Assembly: GCA_001724265.1 (NCBI GenBank)
Contig: MEDY01000023.1
Span: forward strand, 115,909 to 179,908
Direction: 5' to 3'
Length of the DNA: 64,000 bases
Origin: Rhizaria sp. SCN 62-66
Lineage: Eukaryota > Rhizaria, unplaced
Of the stretch, positions 10,417 through 20,326 are shown in pieces (the first letter of the stretch is position 1; the number at the start of each line of letters is the position of its first letter). Under the pieces are notes generated by a model. It saw only the letters and a list, made by a program, of their open reading frames with translations. It did not search any database and was not told where the DNA came from. Both the position numbers and the translations under genes were made by a program.

Positions 10417-12507
10417 ATGACGAGTAAGATCAAGCAAGACAAGATCGACAAGCGCATGGCGGAGCTGCGCCGTCTTCCTGACAACCGCATCTGCTGTGAC
10501 TGCCGCGCAAAGAACCCTACGAGCGTTGTTCTGGACCTTAACACCTTCATCTGCACCAATTGCACGACGTTCCACCGCAACCTGAACCGCAAGTGCGTCA
10601 CTATCTCCATGTACAACTTCGGCGAAAAGGACGTCGCGCGCCTCGAAGCGGGCGGCAACGCCGTTGCTAACGCCTACTGGTTGGCGTCATACACCGACAA
10701 GGACTTTCCCATCCCTCCGTTCGACGCCGAGTCCTCGTACCGCGACTCGCGCATGGCTGACTTCATCCGCCTCAAGTACGACAACAAGCGCTGGATCGCG
10801 CGCGACGGCGTCCCGTCCCGCACCAACACGTCTAACACGACGGCTGCCGCGGCCCCCGGTGCGCTTGCCGCGCCCCCCGGCGCCCGCCCCGGCGCCTCGC
10901 GCAATCACTCCCCCTCGCCCTCCCCGCGCACCACCCCCGCCGCCGCCACCGCCCCCGCGCCTCGCGCCGTTGCGCCCGCGCCCGCGCCCGCCCCGGCCGC
11001 CGTGGCGACGGCCACGTTCGACGTCTTCGCGTCGATGGGCAGCCCCAACGTCGAGGAGGACTGGGCCGCGTTCGACGCCAACGGCGCGCCGGCGCACAAG
11101 CAGCAGCAGCCCCACCAGCCGCAGTCTCAGCAGCAGCAGCAGCAGCAGCAGCAGCCGGCCGGTTCCGTGCTCTCCGGTCTCACATTTGACAACAACAGCG
11201 CTAGCGCGCCGCGTGGACCGACGCTGGACCAGGTGATGGCTCTCAACAATCAGCTTCACACGGCCCCGCAGTACGGCATGAACCCGATGATGGGCGGCAT
11301 GCAGATGCAGATGCCAATGCAGATGATGCAAGTCCAGGGCCCCAACGGCCCGATGATGGTCCAGGTCCCTATGAACGCCATGCAACCCGGTATGCTGATG
11401 CACGGCGGCATGCCGATGGGCGGGGGTGGGGCACCCATGTCCGGTATGATGATGAACCCTGCTATGGGCGCCGGCGGCATGGGCGCGATGGCAGCTATGC
11501 CGATGACCGCCATGGCCAATATGTCCATGATGAACACTATGAACAACAGCAACAACAACGTCATGCCGCAGCAGCAGCAGCAGCAGCGGCCGCCTCAACA
11601 GCCGCAGCAGCAGCAAGCTCCTGTTGACCCGTTCTCATTCATGGTCACTCCCGCTGCCGCCGCGCCCGCCCCCGCCCCCGCTGCCGCTCAGCCTCCGCGC
11701 CCCAGCGCGGACGCGTTCAACGCCAGCTTCGACGACGACCCGTTCTCCGACGCCGCGATGGCCAAGTTCGACGCCACGCCCTCCAGTGCCGCCGCTGCGA
11801 CTCACAGTCACTCCACGGCCGCTGTCTCCGCCATGGCAGTCCCCGCGGCGGCCCCGGCGTCCAAGAACGCCACTGTGCGCTCCCCCGCGCGCTCCCCGGC
11901 GCTCGGCCCCGCAAACGCGCCCGCCAACGGACCATCATCGGACGACGTCTTCGGCGACTTGCTGTCCGCCAATAACAGCAACGCCACCGGCAGCAGCGCG
12001 CGCGCCGTCACCCCTAACCGCGGTGGCAGCGGCGGCCAAGCAAGCGTGCACACGGCTGACGTCTTCGGGTTTGGCTCCCCTGCCGCTGCGCCCGTGTCCG
12101 CGCCCGCGCCCGCGCCGGCGATGCCTGCGTACAACGCGCCCATGATGGCGACCGCGCCCCCGATGACCGGCGTCGGTGCTGCAGGTGGTGCTGGAAACAA
12201 CATGCAGGCCGCGCAGATGCAGATGATGTTGCAGCAGCAGCAGATGATGCTGCAGGCGATGCTGGCTTCGCAGCAGCAGCAGGGCGGCGGCACCAATCCC
12301 GCTCTCGTTGCCCAAATGGCTCAGATGCAGGCGCAAATGCAGGCGCTTATGCTCAGCAACGGCAGCCACCCCGCCGCGGCTGGCCACCCTAACGCGGGCG
12401 GCTTCGGCGGCTTCCCTCAGCAGCAACAACAGCAGCACGGCCAGCCCCAGCAGCAGCAGCAGAGCAAGGCTGAGGAGCCCGATGCGTTTGCAGGCCTCGG
12501 GTTCTGA
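10417..12507 (+). CDS. AGFG-type ArfGAP with Gln/Met-rich, DPF-containing tail
   Basis: 696 residues in one exon. Residues 10-135 form an ArfGAP domain with the zinc finger C26-x2-C29-x16-C46-x2-C49, followed by His53-Arg54, the position of the catalytic arginine. The following stretch with ISMYNF and a Gly-Gly-Asn before the AYW segment resembles AGFG1/HRB and plant AGD14 rather than ACAP or ASAP types. The family stimulates GTP hydrolysis on Arf at Golgi or endosome membranes and acts in vesicle traffic. The tail has a Gln run (228-247), a Met-rich block (286-380), and DPF or D-x-F motifs near 403, 440, 509, 547 and at the C-terminus, of the kind that bind clathrin adaptor ears. The start is set by the first ATG, which abuts a CAG. 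Family call is firm; adaptor binding is inferred. Confidence 0.92.
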   Translation: MTSKIKQDKIDKRMAELRRLPDNRICCDCRAKNPTSVVLDLNTFICTNCTTFHRNLNRKCVTISMYNFGEKDVARLEAGGNAVANAYWLASYTDKDFPIPPFDAESSYRDSRMADFIRLKYDNKRWIARDGVPSRTNTSNTTAAAAPGALAAPPGARPGASRNHSPSPSPRTTPAAATAPAPRAVAPAPAPAPAAVATATFDVFASMGSPNVEEDWAAFDANGAPAHKQQQPHQPQSQQQQQQQQQPAGSVLSGLTFDNNSASAPRGPTLDQVMALNNQLHTAPQYGMNPMMGGMQMQMPMQMMQVQGPNGPMMVQVPMNAMQPGMLMHGGMPMGGGGAPMSGMMMNPAMGAGGMGAMAAMPMTAMANMSMMNTMNNSNNNVMPQQQQQQRPPQQPQQQQAPVDPFSFMVTPAAAAPAPAPAAAQPPRPSADAFNASFDDDPFSDAAMAKFDATPSSAAAATHSHSTAAVSAMAVPAAAPASKNATVRSPARSPALGPANAPANGPSSDDVFGDLLSANNSNATGSSARAVTPNRGGSGGQASVHTADVFGFGSPAAAPVSAPAPAPAMPAYNAPMMATAPPMTGVGAAGGAGNNMQAAQMQMMLQQQQMMLQAMLASQQQQGGGTNPALVAQMAQMQAQMQALMLSNGSHPAAAGHPNAGGFGGFPQQQQQQHGQPQQQQQSKAEEPDAFAGLGF

Positions 12508-12991
12508 GCGGCCTAAGTTTGAGCTCTAACAAGGCTGTCATTTGAAACGCACAATGTGTGTTGAGTGTTTGTCAACAGGGCGCCCCGGCCAGGATGAGGT
12601 TTAGTTTGTAGTTTAAGCTTCAGAGGAAAGGTATTTTATAGTTTCTGTTGGATTAAAGTTCTTGTTGTTGAAAATTGTTTTGTCGGTGTATGTTTAGTTT
12701 GGTTAACGCTTTATATTTGAACTGAGATGACTCAGTTTGTATGTGTGTGTTTTGTTGTTTTGTTGTTGTGCTGAATTTGTGCTGTGATTTAGCCCACTTG
12801 TGCTACGAGTCCATAGATTCAGCTACAGGCACAGACGTGTCAATCAATACACGAAATTATGTTTGCTTAAATGTTAATGTTCATTGGGTTCAAATCGCAC
12901 AGAAATTGTATTGCTAGATAAGAGACTCTTGATTTCTCTTGAGTCCATTCGTTTCAACTAAATATTCATTTATGATATTAAATTAATCTTT
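12508..12991. other. AT-rich convergent intergenic spacer
   Basis: Lies between two genes that converge. It holds T- and TG-rich runs typical of 3'-UTRs and transcription ends. A GGTTCAAATC string near 12886 resembles a tRNA B box, but no A box or cloverleaf surrounds it. Nothing else is seen. Confidence 0.5.
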
Positions 12992-15900
12992 TCATAGTAA
13001 ATCTCCCGGACGCATCACACGGCCGCCCGGAGCAGCGTTGCCAGCCGCGGTCGCAGCTGTGGTCGGGCGGCCAAGCCGCGCCGCGCGTCGCTGCTCCGCA
13101 GCAGCCGCATTCGCGTTGCCCGCAGCGCCCGCAGTCGCGCCAGTGCCCCCGCTCTGCGTGGTCTGAGTGAAGCTGTGGCTGCTGCTGCGGCTATGGCCGC
13201 TAGTCATAGCGGCAGTGACCGCAGCGGCACGGCCGTAGCTAATCACCCCCGCCTGCTGCTGCGCTTGCAGCAACGCCTGCGTTTGGGAGTGCGTCTTCGT
13301 CTGCGGCTGCAGCTGTGTTGGTGGCTGCGGCAGCTGCGACACTGGACTGGGGCGCGAAAAAGCAGCGAGACCGGCAGCGGCGGCCGCGGACACAGCAGCC
13401 GCCCTCAGGCCATTCGAAGACACCGCGCCATTGGCAGCTGCAGGACCACTCCCAGCGGCAGCAGTATTGAGGCCGGTGTGCGCAGTCGGGGTGATGAGAC
13501 CGCCATTCGCACTCACACTCGCATTCACAGCGCAGGTGCTAGTGCCAGTGCCAGCGGCCGCGGGGCGCGGTGAAGGGGAGACTGGTGCGAACGCGAATGG
13601 TGACGACATGGACACAGCGCCATTATTCGCCACTGCAGCGCCAGCAGTAGATACAGAGGATGACGCAGGCGGAGATGCAAGGCGCGTCAACGCCTGTGCT
13701 GTCGTGAGCCGAGTGCGCGCAGGCGTCGCAACTGCACTCACGCTCGTACTGGCGTTGGAACCAGTACCTGTGCTCAGAGGTGCCCCGTTGGTGCTCGGCG
13801 TTGCGGCCGCGCAGGCGGCCATGCTTGGAGTGGGGACAGTAACCGTAAGCGCCCTTGCGTTGCCGCTGCCGCTCGGCCCGTGGCTGTGGCCTCCGCCAGG
13901 GAGGGCGACTGCCACAGTCAGCGGAGTCGTCGCAGGCGCACTTACATGCGCAGTTACAGGGGCAGTTACAGGGGCAGTCGTAGCCATAGAGGCGGAGCCG
14001 GGACGCATCGCTGCCGCCGCTGTTCCTGTGGCGCCAACGCGAGTGCTGGACGGTGCACGGGGCGTTGCCGCGGCTGTGGCCGGCCGCGCAGTCGCAGGCC
14101 TCACGGCCGTAGACTGCCTTGGAGTCACAGCTGCAGTCGCTGTCGCCGTTGAGGCGCCGGTATTCGCAGCGGTGGATTGGCGGGCACTTAAGGTTGTGCG
14201 AGTGGCAGATGTCGCGCGTGATGCTGAGGTCGCGCGCGCCACACTGGAGCCACGCACTGCGTTCCCGCTTCCCCCTGCACCGGAGGAGGACGAGGGGGTG
14301 CTGACGCTGACCGCGCTCCGTGCACCAGTCCGTGATCCCACTGCACTTGAGCGCTGTGGAGTAGTCGCACTTGTCGCGTGAGCAGCGGAGTTCACGACTG
14401 GTGCAGCAGCGGCACTAGCGGCGCCCGTGGGAGCGCGCGCCGGCACGGGGGTCACCGACGGGGGCTCGTCTGAGAAGCGCACGCGGCCCTTCGCAGGCGT
14501 CGCAGCGGGCGCAGACGCGCTGTCGCCGCTAACACTGCTCGGGCCGTTCGTGTTAGGGCCGTTTGGACTGGCCGTGTTGACCGTAAGACGAGAGCCTGCG
14601 GTCGGCACGCTCTTGTTCGGAGCAGCGCCATTGGACGGCGTCGACGCTGAGCGCATGTGTCTAGCAGCCGCGTTTGCAGCAGTAGCAACAGCGGGCGCAA
14701 CGGCAATGCTTGCGTTCGCGCTAAGTTGATGTGCTTGTCTCTGTACAAGTGCTTGTTGTTGCTGGAGCATCTGCTGTTGTTGCTGCTGTTGTTGCCTGAT
14801 AAACTGCTGCTGCTGCGCAATCTGCTGTTGCTGCTGTTGTTGCTGTTGCTGCGGCTGGGACGGTACAATCCGGGCCTGTGCCCTGCCCAGCATCGCAGCC
14901 GCCACGGCCTCGCCGACAAGCGGGCCCGTGCGCGCCGCGATCGCCGCCAGCGGTCCCAACACACTCCGCGCCAGCTCAGCCTCCTCCTCCCCCTGCGTCC
15001 TCGCGCCGCCCGCCCCCGCGTCCCCGGCGGCGTTCAGGTCAAGCACGGTGTTGCCGCCGCCGCCGGCCGCCGGGTCGGCGAGCGTCTGCGTCAGCAGCGC
15101 CAGCGTGCGCAGCTGCTCTGCCGCCGCGCTTCCGGCCGTCGCCAGGGCTGCGCGCGCCGCGGCCGCCCGCTCCCCGCGCAGCGCGAGCAGCTCCTGTCGA
15201 AGCAGCGCGCGCTCCCGGTCCGCGGCGGCGAGCTGCAATGTGAGCGCCTCAGCACGCGCGCGTTGCTGCAGCGCGCGCTGCGCCCAGGTCGCGCCGAGCT
15301 CGCGCAGCGCGGCGGCCGCGCGCTCCTGTCGCTCGTGCGCGTCGGCCACGACCTCGGTCTCCCGCAGAGTCACCGATAGGCGGGCCAGCGCGGCCTCGGC
15401 GGCAGCGGCGCGAGAATCGGCGGACACAGCGCGCGCCTCGGACGCGCGGGCACGGGTTTCCGCGGCAGCGAGCGCGTCATTCAAGAGCGCATTATGCGCG
15501 CTCGCAGTGACATGGGCTGCGTTAGTGCTCTCGACTGAGTTAACGGCCGCCGACTTAGAAGCAGCGGATGCTGAGAGCAACAACGGGGAGTGGGGTGGGG
15601 CAATGGTAGCGGCACAGCGGCGGCAAAGGCGCGACGAACTTAAGCCGCCCAAGTGGGGAGTTAGGCCGCTTCCTTCGGGGCCGAGGTAGCTCGAGTCGAG
15701 GATGCTGTTCTCACCAGCATCGCTGTTGTTGCTGATGATGTTGTGGCTCAGGTCATCGCCATCAGTCTGTGTCAGCAGCAAGTCGCCGGAGCCCGTAATC
15801 ACAACGTCGACGTCGTTGTGATTGTTCGCATCGGTGATTAGTTCATGATTAGATGCCGAAATATCATTTTTTTGACTGTGACCCTGATCGTGCTCTATGT

Positions 15901-17866
15901 CACCACCCGTGACTTCAGAGTGGCGAATCAAATCAGCGCTGTTGTTTTCGTCGTTCTCAGCGACGGGCTCAGCAACAGCAAACAACGCACACAGCGCGGC
16001 TGCAACAGGATCCGCGCCTGCCTCAGCGACAAACGAGGCCACATAATCGGTATCCCCCGCCGCGGCTGCTCTCGCGTCATTTGCGCTGTGGCGCCCCACA
16101 AGCGCTGGCGTAAAAGTCGCCAGCCGCGCGCATAGTGCAAACACAGCGAGCATCGCGTGATACGCCGCCGCCCTTAATTCGCCGCGGTGACTGTGAGCAG
16201 CGAGTGGACCGCGCGCTCCGTCAACACCGCGTGCGCCGTCACCGCTACTACTGTGGTGCGACAGACGTGCGCGCGCGGTCGCCGGCGTCGCCGGAGCCGA
16301 GGCTGGCGCAGACGGCGGTGCGGAGCCCGGTGAACCGCCAACTATAGCAGCAGCCACCGTCCCAGCAGCAATCGCGGAGCCCGAAGCAACTGCAATTGAG
16401 GGTAGCCCGGCGAGAGTTGGCGCCAAAGCCACCGGCGACACGCCAGAGGTAAGCGTGAGAGACAAACGCTCCCAGAGGCGCTCAGCGCATTCGCAGTCGT
16501 ACTGACAGTCGTTGACGCTGTCGCTGTTGTCGGTGTCGGTGTGCGCGAAGATGCAGCTAGGACCACAGGATACATCGAATTGCTCGCCGTCGATGCTATG
16601 ACTGGGAATGTTGTTGTTGCTGCTGTTGCCGATGGGCGGATTGTGCGCGCTGCGCGAGCCATGTGGCAACAGAGCGCTGGACGCAGCGGTGACGCACTGC
16701 AACACTGTCTCAACGCGCGGGCTGTGCGCGTTGTTTGGTCGCGCTAAAAGCTCGCGCAGAGCGGGAACCCCAGCAAGACCCGCAGAGACTGCAGCATCAA
16801 TGTCGTCGCAGCCAAGTAGCGCCCGAGCAGCCTGCCACTCACTCCCAACCAAGATCTGGCTCTGACCATGACCGTAAGAGTGACTGTGGGCAGCCAGTGT
16901 GACTGCAGCGCTTGCAGTGGCGGTCAGCCGGGCAGCAAAGGCACGGCGCCGCGCGCGCAATGCGGTGCGCAGGCGGTCAAGCGAGTCCGCAGTCGCGCCA
17001 GTACCGTCGAGTCCAACATCCAACAGCGATGATGCGGAACCATCACAGCTGTTGCTGCTGTGGGCGGTAATGTCGTTCTTCCCGAGATTGGTCGCTTCAG
17101 AGGCGTACCTGTGGCTGTAATCACGATTGCTAGAGTCAGCAGAGCCAGTCGATGCTTCGATGAGTGTCACAAGTGCCGCTGTCGCCGTTGCGCCGAGCGC
17201 ATTCCACCGCAAGTCTAGCCGCGTGAGCCCGCGGCGGCCTAGCTTTGGCACGCGCGGCGGGGCCGGCACGCTGCAGCAGAGCGCTCTCGCACGGTCACTC
17301 TCCACAGTCACCAGTGGACTACCCAGCGCACTCGTGAACTCAGCAGACAGCTCGGTATCACTCGCGCTAGATGCACTGTTGCTGCTGCGACCGGTATTGG
17401 TGAACAGGAGCGAGAGAGCAGGGAGGTGGGCATAGGTGAGGCCGCAGTTGCGCAGGTCGAGGCTCAGTAGCGACGGCGACGCGTTCACCGCATGTGCAAG
17501 ATACTCTACAATACAAAGGGGAGGAGAAAGTGAGGACATGAGTTGTTGTGCACCAAAGTCGGTTATAATGCAGTATAATGTGTTTCTTGCTGTTGAAGGG
17601 ACACTGCTCAGAAACGTACCTGGGAAGCCGATTTTGTTCCACTCGAGGCTGACGTGCTGGATCGAGGTACTGCGGCGCAGAAAGCGGCACAACGCGTCGG
17701 TGACATCCGCGCCCTGCAGCACGTTGCCCTTGAGGTTAAGCGAGCGCAGCGTGGTGTCGGTCTCAAGCAGAGCCAGCAGCTCGACGCACTCGGCGCCGAT
17801 GAAGCGGTCAGAAACGTCGAGTGTGTCGCCCACGCGCAGGTCAAACACCATGCGGCGGAGGGACAT
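12992..17866 (-). CDS. Leucine-rich-repeat / coiled-coil protein (LRRC45-like layout)
   Basis: Two exons, 17866-17620 and 17505-12992, joined across a 114-bp intron to give about 1586 residues. Splicing turns the interrupted repeat into a continuous LRR reading (LEWNKIGFP then EYLAHAVN). RNI-type repeats of the LRSLNLKGN and LLSLDLRNCGL form occupy roughly the first 330 residues, with a further LDLRWNALG unit. An Ala-rich middle follows, then a strong coiled coil near residues 740-875 (heptads rich in Arg, Glu, Ala and Leu), a Gln run near 965-1000 and a long Ser/Thr/Ala/Pro tail. LRR plus coiled coil is the layout of LRRC45, a centrosome linker protein, but the similarity I can see is architectural, so orthology is unproven. 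Confidence 0.8.
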   Translation of the reverse strand: MSLRRMVFDLRVGDTLDVSDRFIGAECVELLALLETDTTLRSLNLKGNVLQGADVTDALCRFLRRSTSIQHVSLEWNKIGFPGTFLSSVPSTARNTLYCIITDFGAQQLMSSLSPPLCIVEYLAHAVNASPSLLSLDLRNCGLTYAHLPALSLLFTNTGRSSNSASSASDTELSAEFTSALGSPLVTVESDRARALCCSVPAPPRVPKLGRRGLTRLDLRWNALGATATAALVTLIEASTGSADSSNRDYSHRYASEATNLGKNDITAHSSNSCDGSASSLLDVGLDGTGATADSLDRLRTALRARRRAFAARLTATASAAVTLAAHSHSYGHGQSQILVGSEWQAARALLGCDDIDAAVSAGLAGVPALRELLARPNNAHSPRVETVLQCVTAASSALLPHGSRSAHNPPIGNSSNNNIPSHSIDGEQFDVSCGPSCIFAHTDTDNSDSVNDCQYDCECAERLWERLSLTLTSGVSPVALAPTLAGLPSIAVASGSAIAAGTVAAAIVGGSPGSAPPSAPASAPATPATARARLSHHSSSGDGARGVDGARGPLAAHSHRGELRAAAYHAMLAVFALCARLATFTPALVGRHSANDARAAAAGDTDYVASFVAEAGADPVAAALCALFAVAEPVAENDENNSADLIRHSEVTGGDIEHDQGHSQKNDISASNHELITDANNHNDVDVVITGSGDLLLTQTDGDDLSHNIISNNSDAGENSILDSSYLGPEGSGLTPHLGGLSSSRLCRRCAATIAPPHSPLLLSASAASKSAAVNSVESTNAAHVTASAHNALLNDALAAAETRARASEARAVSADSRAAAAEAALARLSVTLRETEVVADAHERQERAAAALRELGATWAQRALQQRARAEALTLQLAAADRERALLRQELLALRGERAAAARAALATAGSAAAEQLRTLALLTQTLADPAAGGGGNTVLDLNAAGDAGAGGARTQGEEEAELARSVLGPLAAIAARTGPLVGEAVAAAMLGRAQARIVPSQPQQQQQQQQQQIAQQQQFIRQQQQQQQQMLQQQQALVQRQAHQLSANASIAVAPAVATAANAAARHMRSASTPSNGAAPNKSVPTAGSRLTVNTASPNGPNTNGPSSVSGDSASAPAATPAKGRVRFSDEPPSVTPVPARAPTGAASAAAAPVVNSAAHATSATTPQRSSAVGSRTGARSAVSVSTPSSSSGAGGSGNAVRGSSVARATSASRATSATRTTLSARQSTAANTGASTATATAAVTPRQSTAVRPATARPATAAATPRAPSSTRVGATGTAAAAMRPGSASMATTAPVTAPVTAHVSAPATTPLTVAVALPGGGHSHGPSGSGNARALTVTVPTPSMAACAAATPSTNGAPLSTGTGSNASTSVSAVATPARTRLTTAQALTRLASPPASSSVSTAGAAVANNGAVSMSSPFAFAPVSPSPRPAAAGTGTSTCAVNASVSANGGLITPTAHTGLNTAAAGSGPAAANGAVSSNGLRAAAVSAAAAAGLAAFSRPSPVSQLPQPPTQLQPQTKTHSQTQALLQAQQQAGVISYGRAAAVTAAMTSGHSRSSSHSFTQTTQSGGTGATAGAAGNANAAAAEQRRAARLGRPTTAATAAGNAAPGGRVMRPGDLL
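17506..17619 (-). other. Intron of the LRR gene, 114 bp, phase 1
   Basis: Donor CAG/GTACGT, acceptor TTGTAG/AG. The intron happens to keep the frame open, but removing it restores the LRR periodicity. Confidence 0.85.
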
Positions 17867-18388
17867 GTGCTGTGGGGGTGCCGGGCAACGACCTAAAGAG
17901 GTGTTGGGGACTTATGAGCCAGTTGGAATCGGAGTGTCAGGTTGCCAAACTCTGTTCTGACTGTCTATTTTGAAACGACGAAAAATACATGATTAACGTG
18001 TGCTATCAGCTCTATAATTAAGGTGTTGAGTTAATTATAGAAGCATTCTACATAGAATCACATCGGCATCCACATTAACGATCAAACTGTATCAGAAATC
18101 TCACAGTTTATCGCTTTGTTTGCTCTTCTCGGTTAGTTGGCATTACAGGATGATTTTTTTTGCGAACCCGTAGGAGCTGGACTGCTTCCCTTTCGGTTTG
18201 GGCGGGAAGGAGTGAGCGTTACACATGGCTTTGCAGTGCTTTAATTGATCGTGAATAGCGACTTATGCAAAGCATCTTTGATAAAACGTTTCTATTTAGA
18301 TATTTATTTACGAACACAATTCAAAATCACCTCACGGTCTCTTCTACTACTCATTGCAAATTCCGATCTCCACCTAACGCTTGCGCAG
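17867..18388. promoter_or_regulatory. Divergent intergenic region, probable shared promoter
   Basis: 522 bp, AT-rich, between head-to-head LRR (-) and Myb-like (+) genes. Both start codons follow a pyrimidine-rich CAG at 0-3 nt. No classical TATA box is convincingly placed. Promoter function is inferred from orientation only. Confidence 0.4.
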
Positions 18389-19915
18389 ATGTCGAAAAAG
18401 ACTCCTCTTCCTGTCACCCAGAGCGACTCCAGTGATAGCAGCGATGCTGCCCCTGTCAAGCCCATCAAGAAGGTTGCTCGCTCTATGTCCTCGTCCGACT
18501 CCAGCTCCACCGATGACGACAGCAGCGACAGCGATGTCGAGCCTACCAAGCCCGTTGCCAAGCCTGTTGCCAAGCCCGCCGCCGCCCCGGCCGCTGCCCT
18601 CGCCAAGGGCAAGTCCCCCGTCGTGGCTTCCTCCAAGCCCGCTACTCCCGCCTTTGCCCCCGTCTCCGCCGCCCCCAAGAAGGCCGCCGCGCCCGCTCAG
18701 CAGAAGGAGGCGAGCTCCGACTCCGAGTCCTCCGACTCCACATCTTCCGACGACGACGAGGACGAGGAGGACGGCGAAGGTGCCAGCGCCAGCGCGCCCA
18801 AGAAGCTCTCCCGCGAGAACATCTTTGGCAACGTATGGCGCCCGGACGAAGACCTGATCATCCTGAGCTCGCTTGACCCCAACCAGCCCCGCATCGAGCT
18901 GTCTCACGTTGACACCATCGTCGCCAAGCTCAAGGACCGCAAGTCGACGGCCGTGATCACGCGCTACCGCCTGCTGCTGAAGGCTTACGCAATGACCGTG
19001 GACCCCAATGCACCCGAGGCGAAGCGCGAGCGCGCGTTCAAGGGGCTGACGAAGAACCTCACCGAGAAGGATAAGGGCGAGAAGCTGGCGCTTCTCAAGC
19101 TCCACTACGAGGCCGCCAAGGCCCGCAAGGAGCAAGCCGCCATGACGCCCGCGAAGCTGCTGAAGATTGCCAAGAAGGAGGCTGCGGCCAAGGCCGCCAA
19201 GAAGGTACGACACGATAACTGAGAACAGCAAAAGCGAAAACAGCAATACGCAGTGCATCGATGCAAAATATCTAAAATCTATGAGCGTACTTGGTGCATA
19301 AAGGGATGATTGTAATCCTCATAATATGCTGAATATCATTCCACTCTCTGTCTCGACTCTCAAGGTATTTTTTTTATCTCTTTCTCTCTCTCGTTTTTTC
19401 TCCTTTAGGCCTCCGCCGACGAGAGAGATGGCGAGGCCGCTGCTTCCCCTGCCATCACGGGCTCCAAGCGCCCCGCCAGCGACGTCGGCGCCTCCCCGGC
19501 CGCCGACACAATCGCCACGACCTCCAAGAAGGCCGCACCCGCCCTCCTGCCCGGCTACGCCCCCTCGTCTTCCGCAGCATCCATCGCGGCGGCTGCGTCG
19601 GCCGCGGCGGCGGGTGCCCCGTCTGGCGACGCGCTGGTGACCGGTCTCAGCGAGGAGTCGCGCCTCAAGCTCGCGCTGCGCGAGGCCGAGCTGCGCGCCG
19701 ACACGGAGAACCGCCGGCTGTTCTTGGCCGAGTGCGAGCGCCAGCAGAACGCGCTGCTCGCCGTCATCGCCAACAGCGACAAGGCGCGCGAGGCGGCTGA
19801 GAAGCTCCGCGAGAAGCGCTACCAGAAACTCAACAACGCACTCATTGCCGCGCTCACTGGCGGCAAGACCGGCAAGGCTGCCGGTGCTGCTGCGGTCGAC
19901 AGTGACTCCGATTAA
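18389..19915 (+). CDS. Acidic Ser-rich protein with a Myb/SANT-like domain
   Basis: Exons 18389-19204 and 19409-19915 give 440 residues. Residues 1-140 are a Ser/Asp/Ala/Pro/Lys-rich disordered region with SDSSDS and DDDEDEED blocks like those of nucleolar phosphoproteins. At about residues 145-205 a W-R-P-D-E-D start and a later K-S-T-A-V-I-T-R-Y-R-L-L helix resemble a single Myb/SANT repeat; plant GeBP/storekeeper proteins are one possible relative. After a basic Lys/Ala segment the second exon gives an Ala-rich linker and a charged coiled coil (LALREAELRADTENRR). An earlier in-frame ATG exists at 18245, but its added segment is AT-rich and unlike coding sequence; the ATG at 18389 directly follows CAG. 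Nuclear DNA or chromatin binding is inferred. Confidence 0.78.
19205..19408 (+). other. Intron of the Myb-like gene, 204 bp, phase 0
   Basis: Donor AAG/GTACGA, acceptor CTTTAG/GCC after a long pyrimidine tract. Reading straight through meets a stop at 19220, while the downstream GC-rich exon is in phase after splicing. Confidence 0.85.
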
Positions 19916-20326
19916 GCGCGTCACATGTGAGTCGGTCTGTCAGCGATTATGTCAACACGCGACGCACATCGCAGTTTATTTTTGTTGGTCTTCTTTTTTG
20001 TTTGTGTCTCATTTTTGTTTTTGTTTTCAGTAACTTATAATAGTATTTTCTTTTTGATACATCGTATTTTCAACATCAGTGAGATGTGTGATTTCCCAGT
20101 TCTTTCGTTGGTGCGTGTTTGTTTGTGCGCCGCGAAACAAAGTCGTCCAACTCAACGTTCATTTAAACAAAAAATACAACCATGTAATCATGCTTATCTT
20201 CGAACACAATAACTCATATATTTAATAACCCCCCGGTTTTCATTGAAATATATAGCTTGTATTTGTGTTTTCTCAAAACTTTTCATTCTTTTGATGAACT
20301 CATGATTTTAACATCGCAAAAGCAAC
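19916..20326. other. AT-rich convergent intergenic spacer
   Basis: 411 bp between convergent genes, with T-rich tracts typical of 3'-UTRs. No gene or structured RNA is seen. Confidence 0.5.

Noticed and set aside
12880-12900. tRNA gene suggested by a B-box-like string
   Set aside because: No A box, acceptor stem or cloverleaf around it. The same applies to the strings near 40411 and 61960.
13175-17960. Long plus-strand open frames opposite the LRR gene
   Set aside because: They mirror GC-rich third positions of the minus-strand gene, lack recognisable domains, and the minus frame has LRRs, a coiled coil and an intron that restores the fold.
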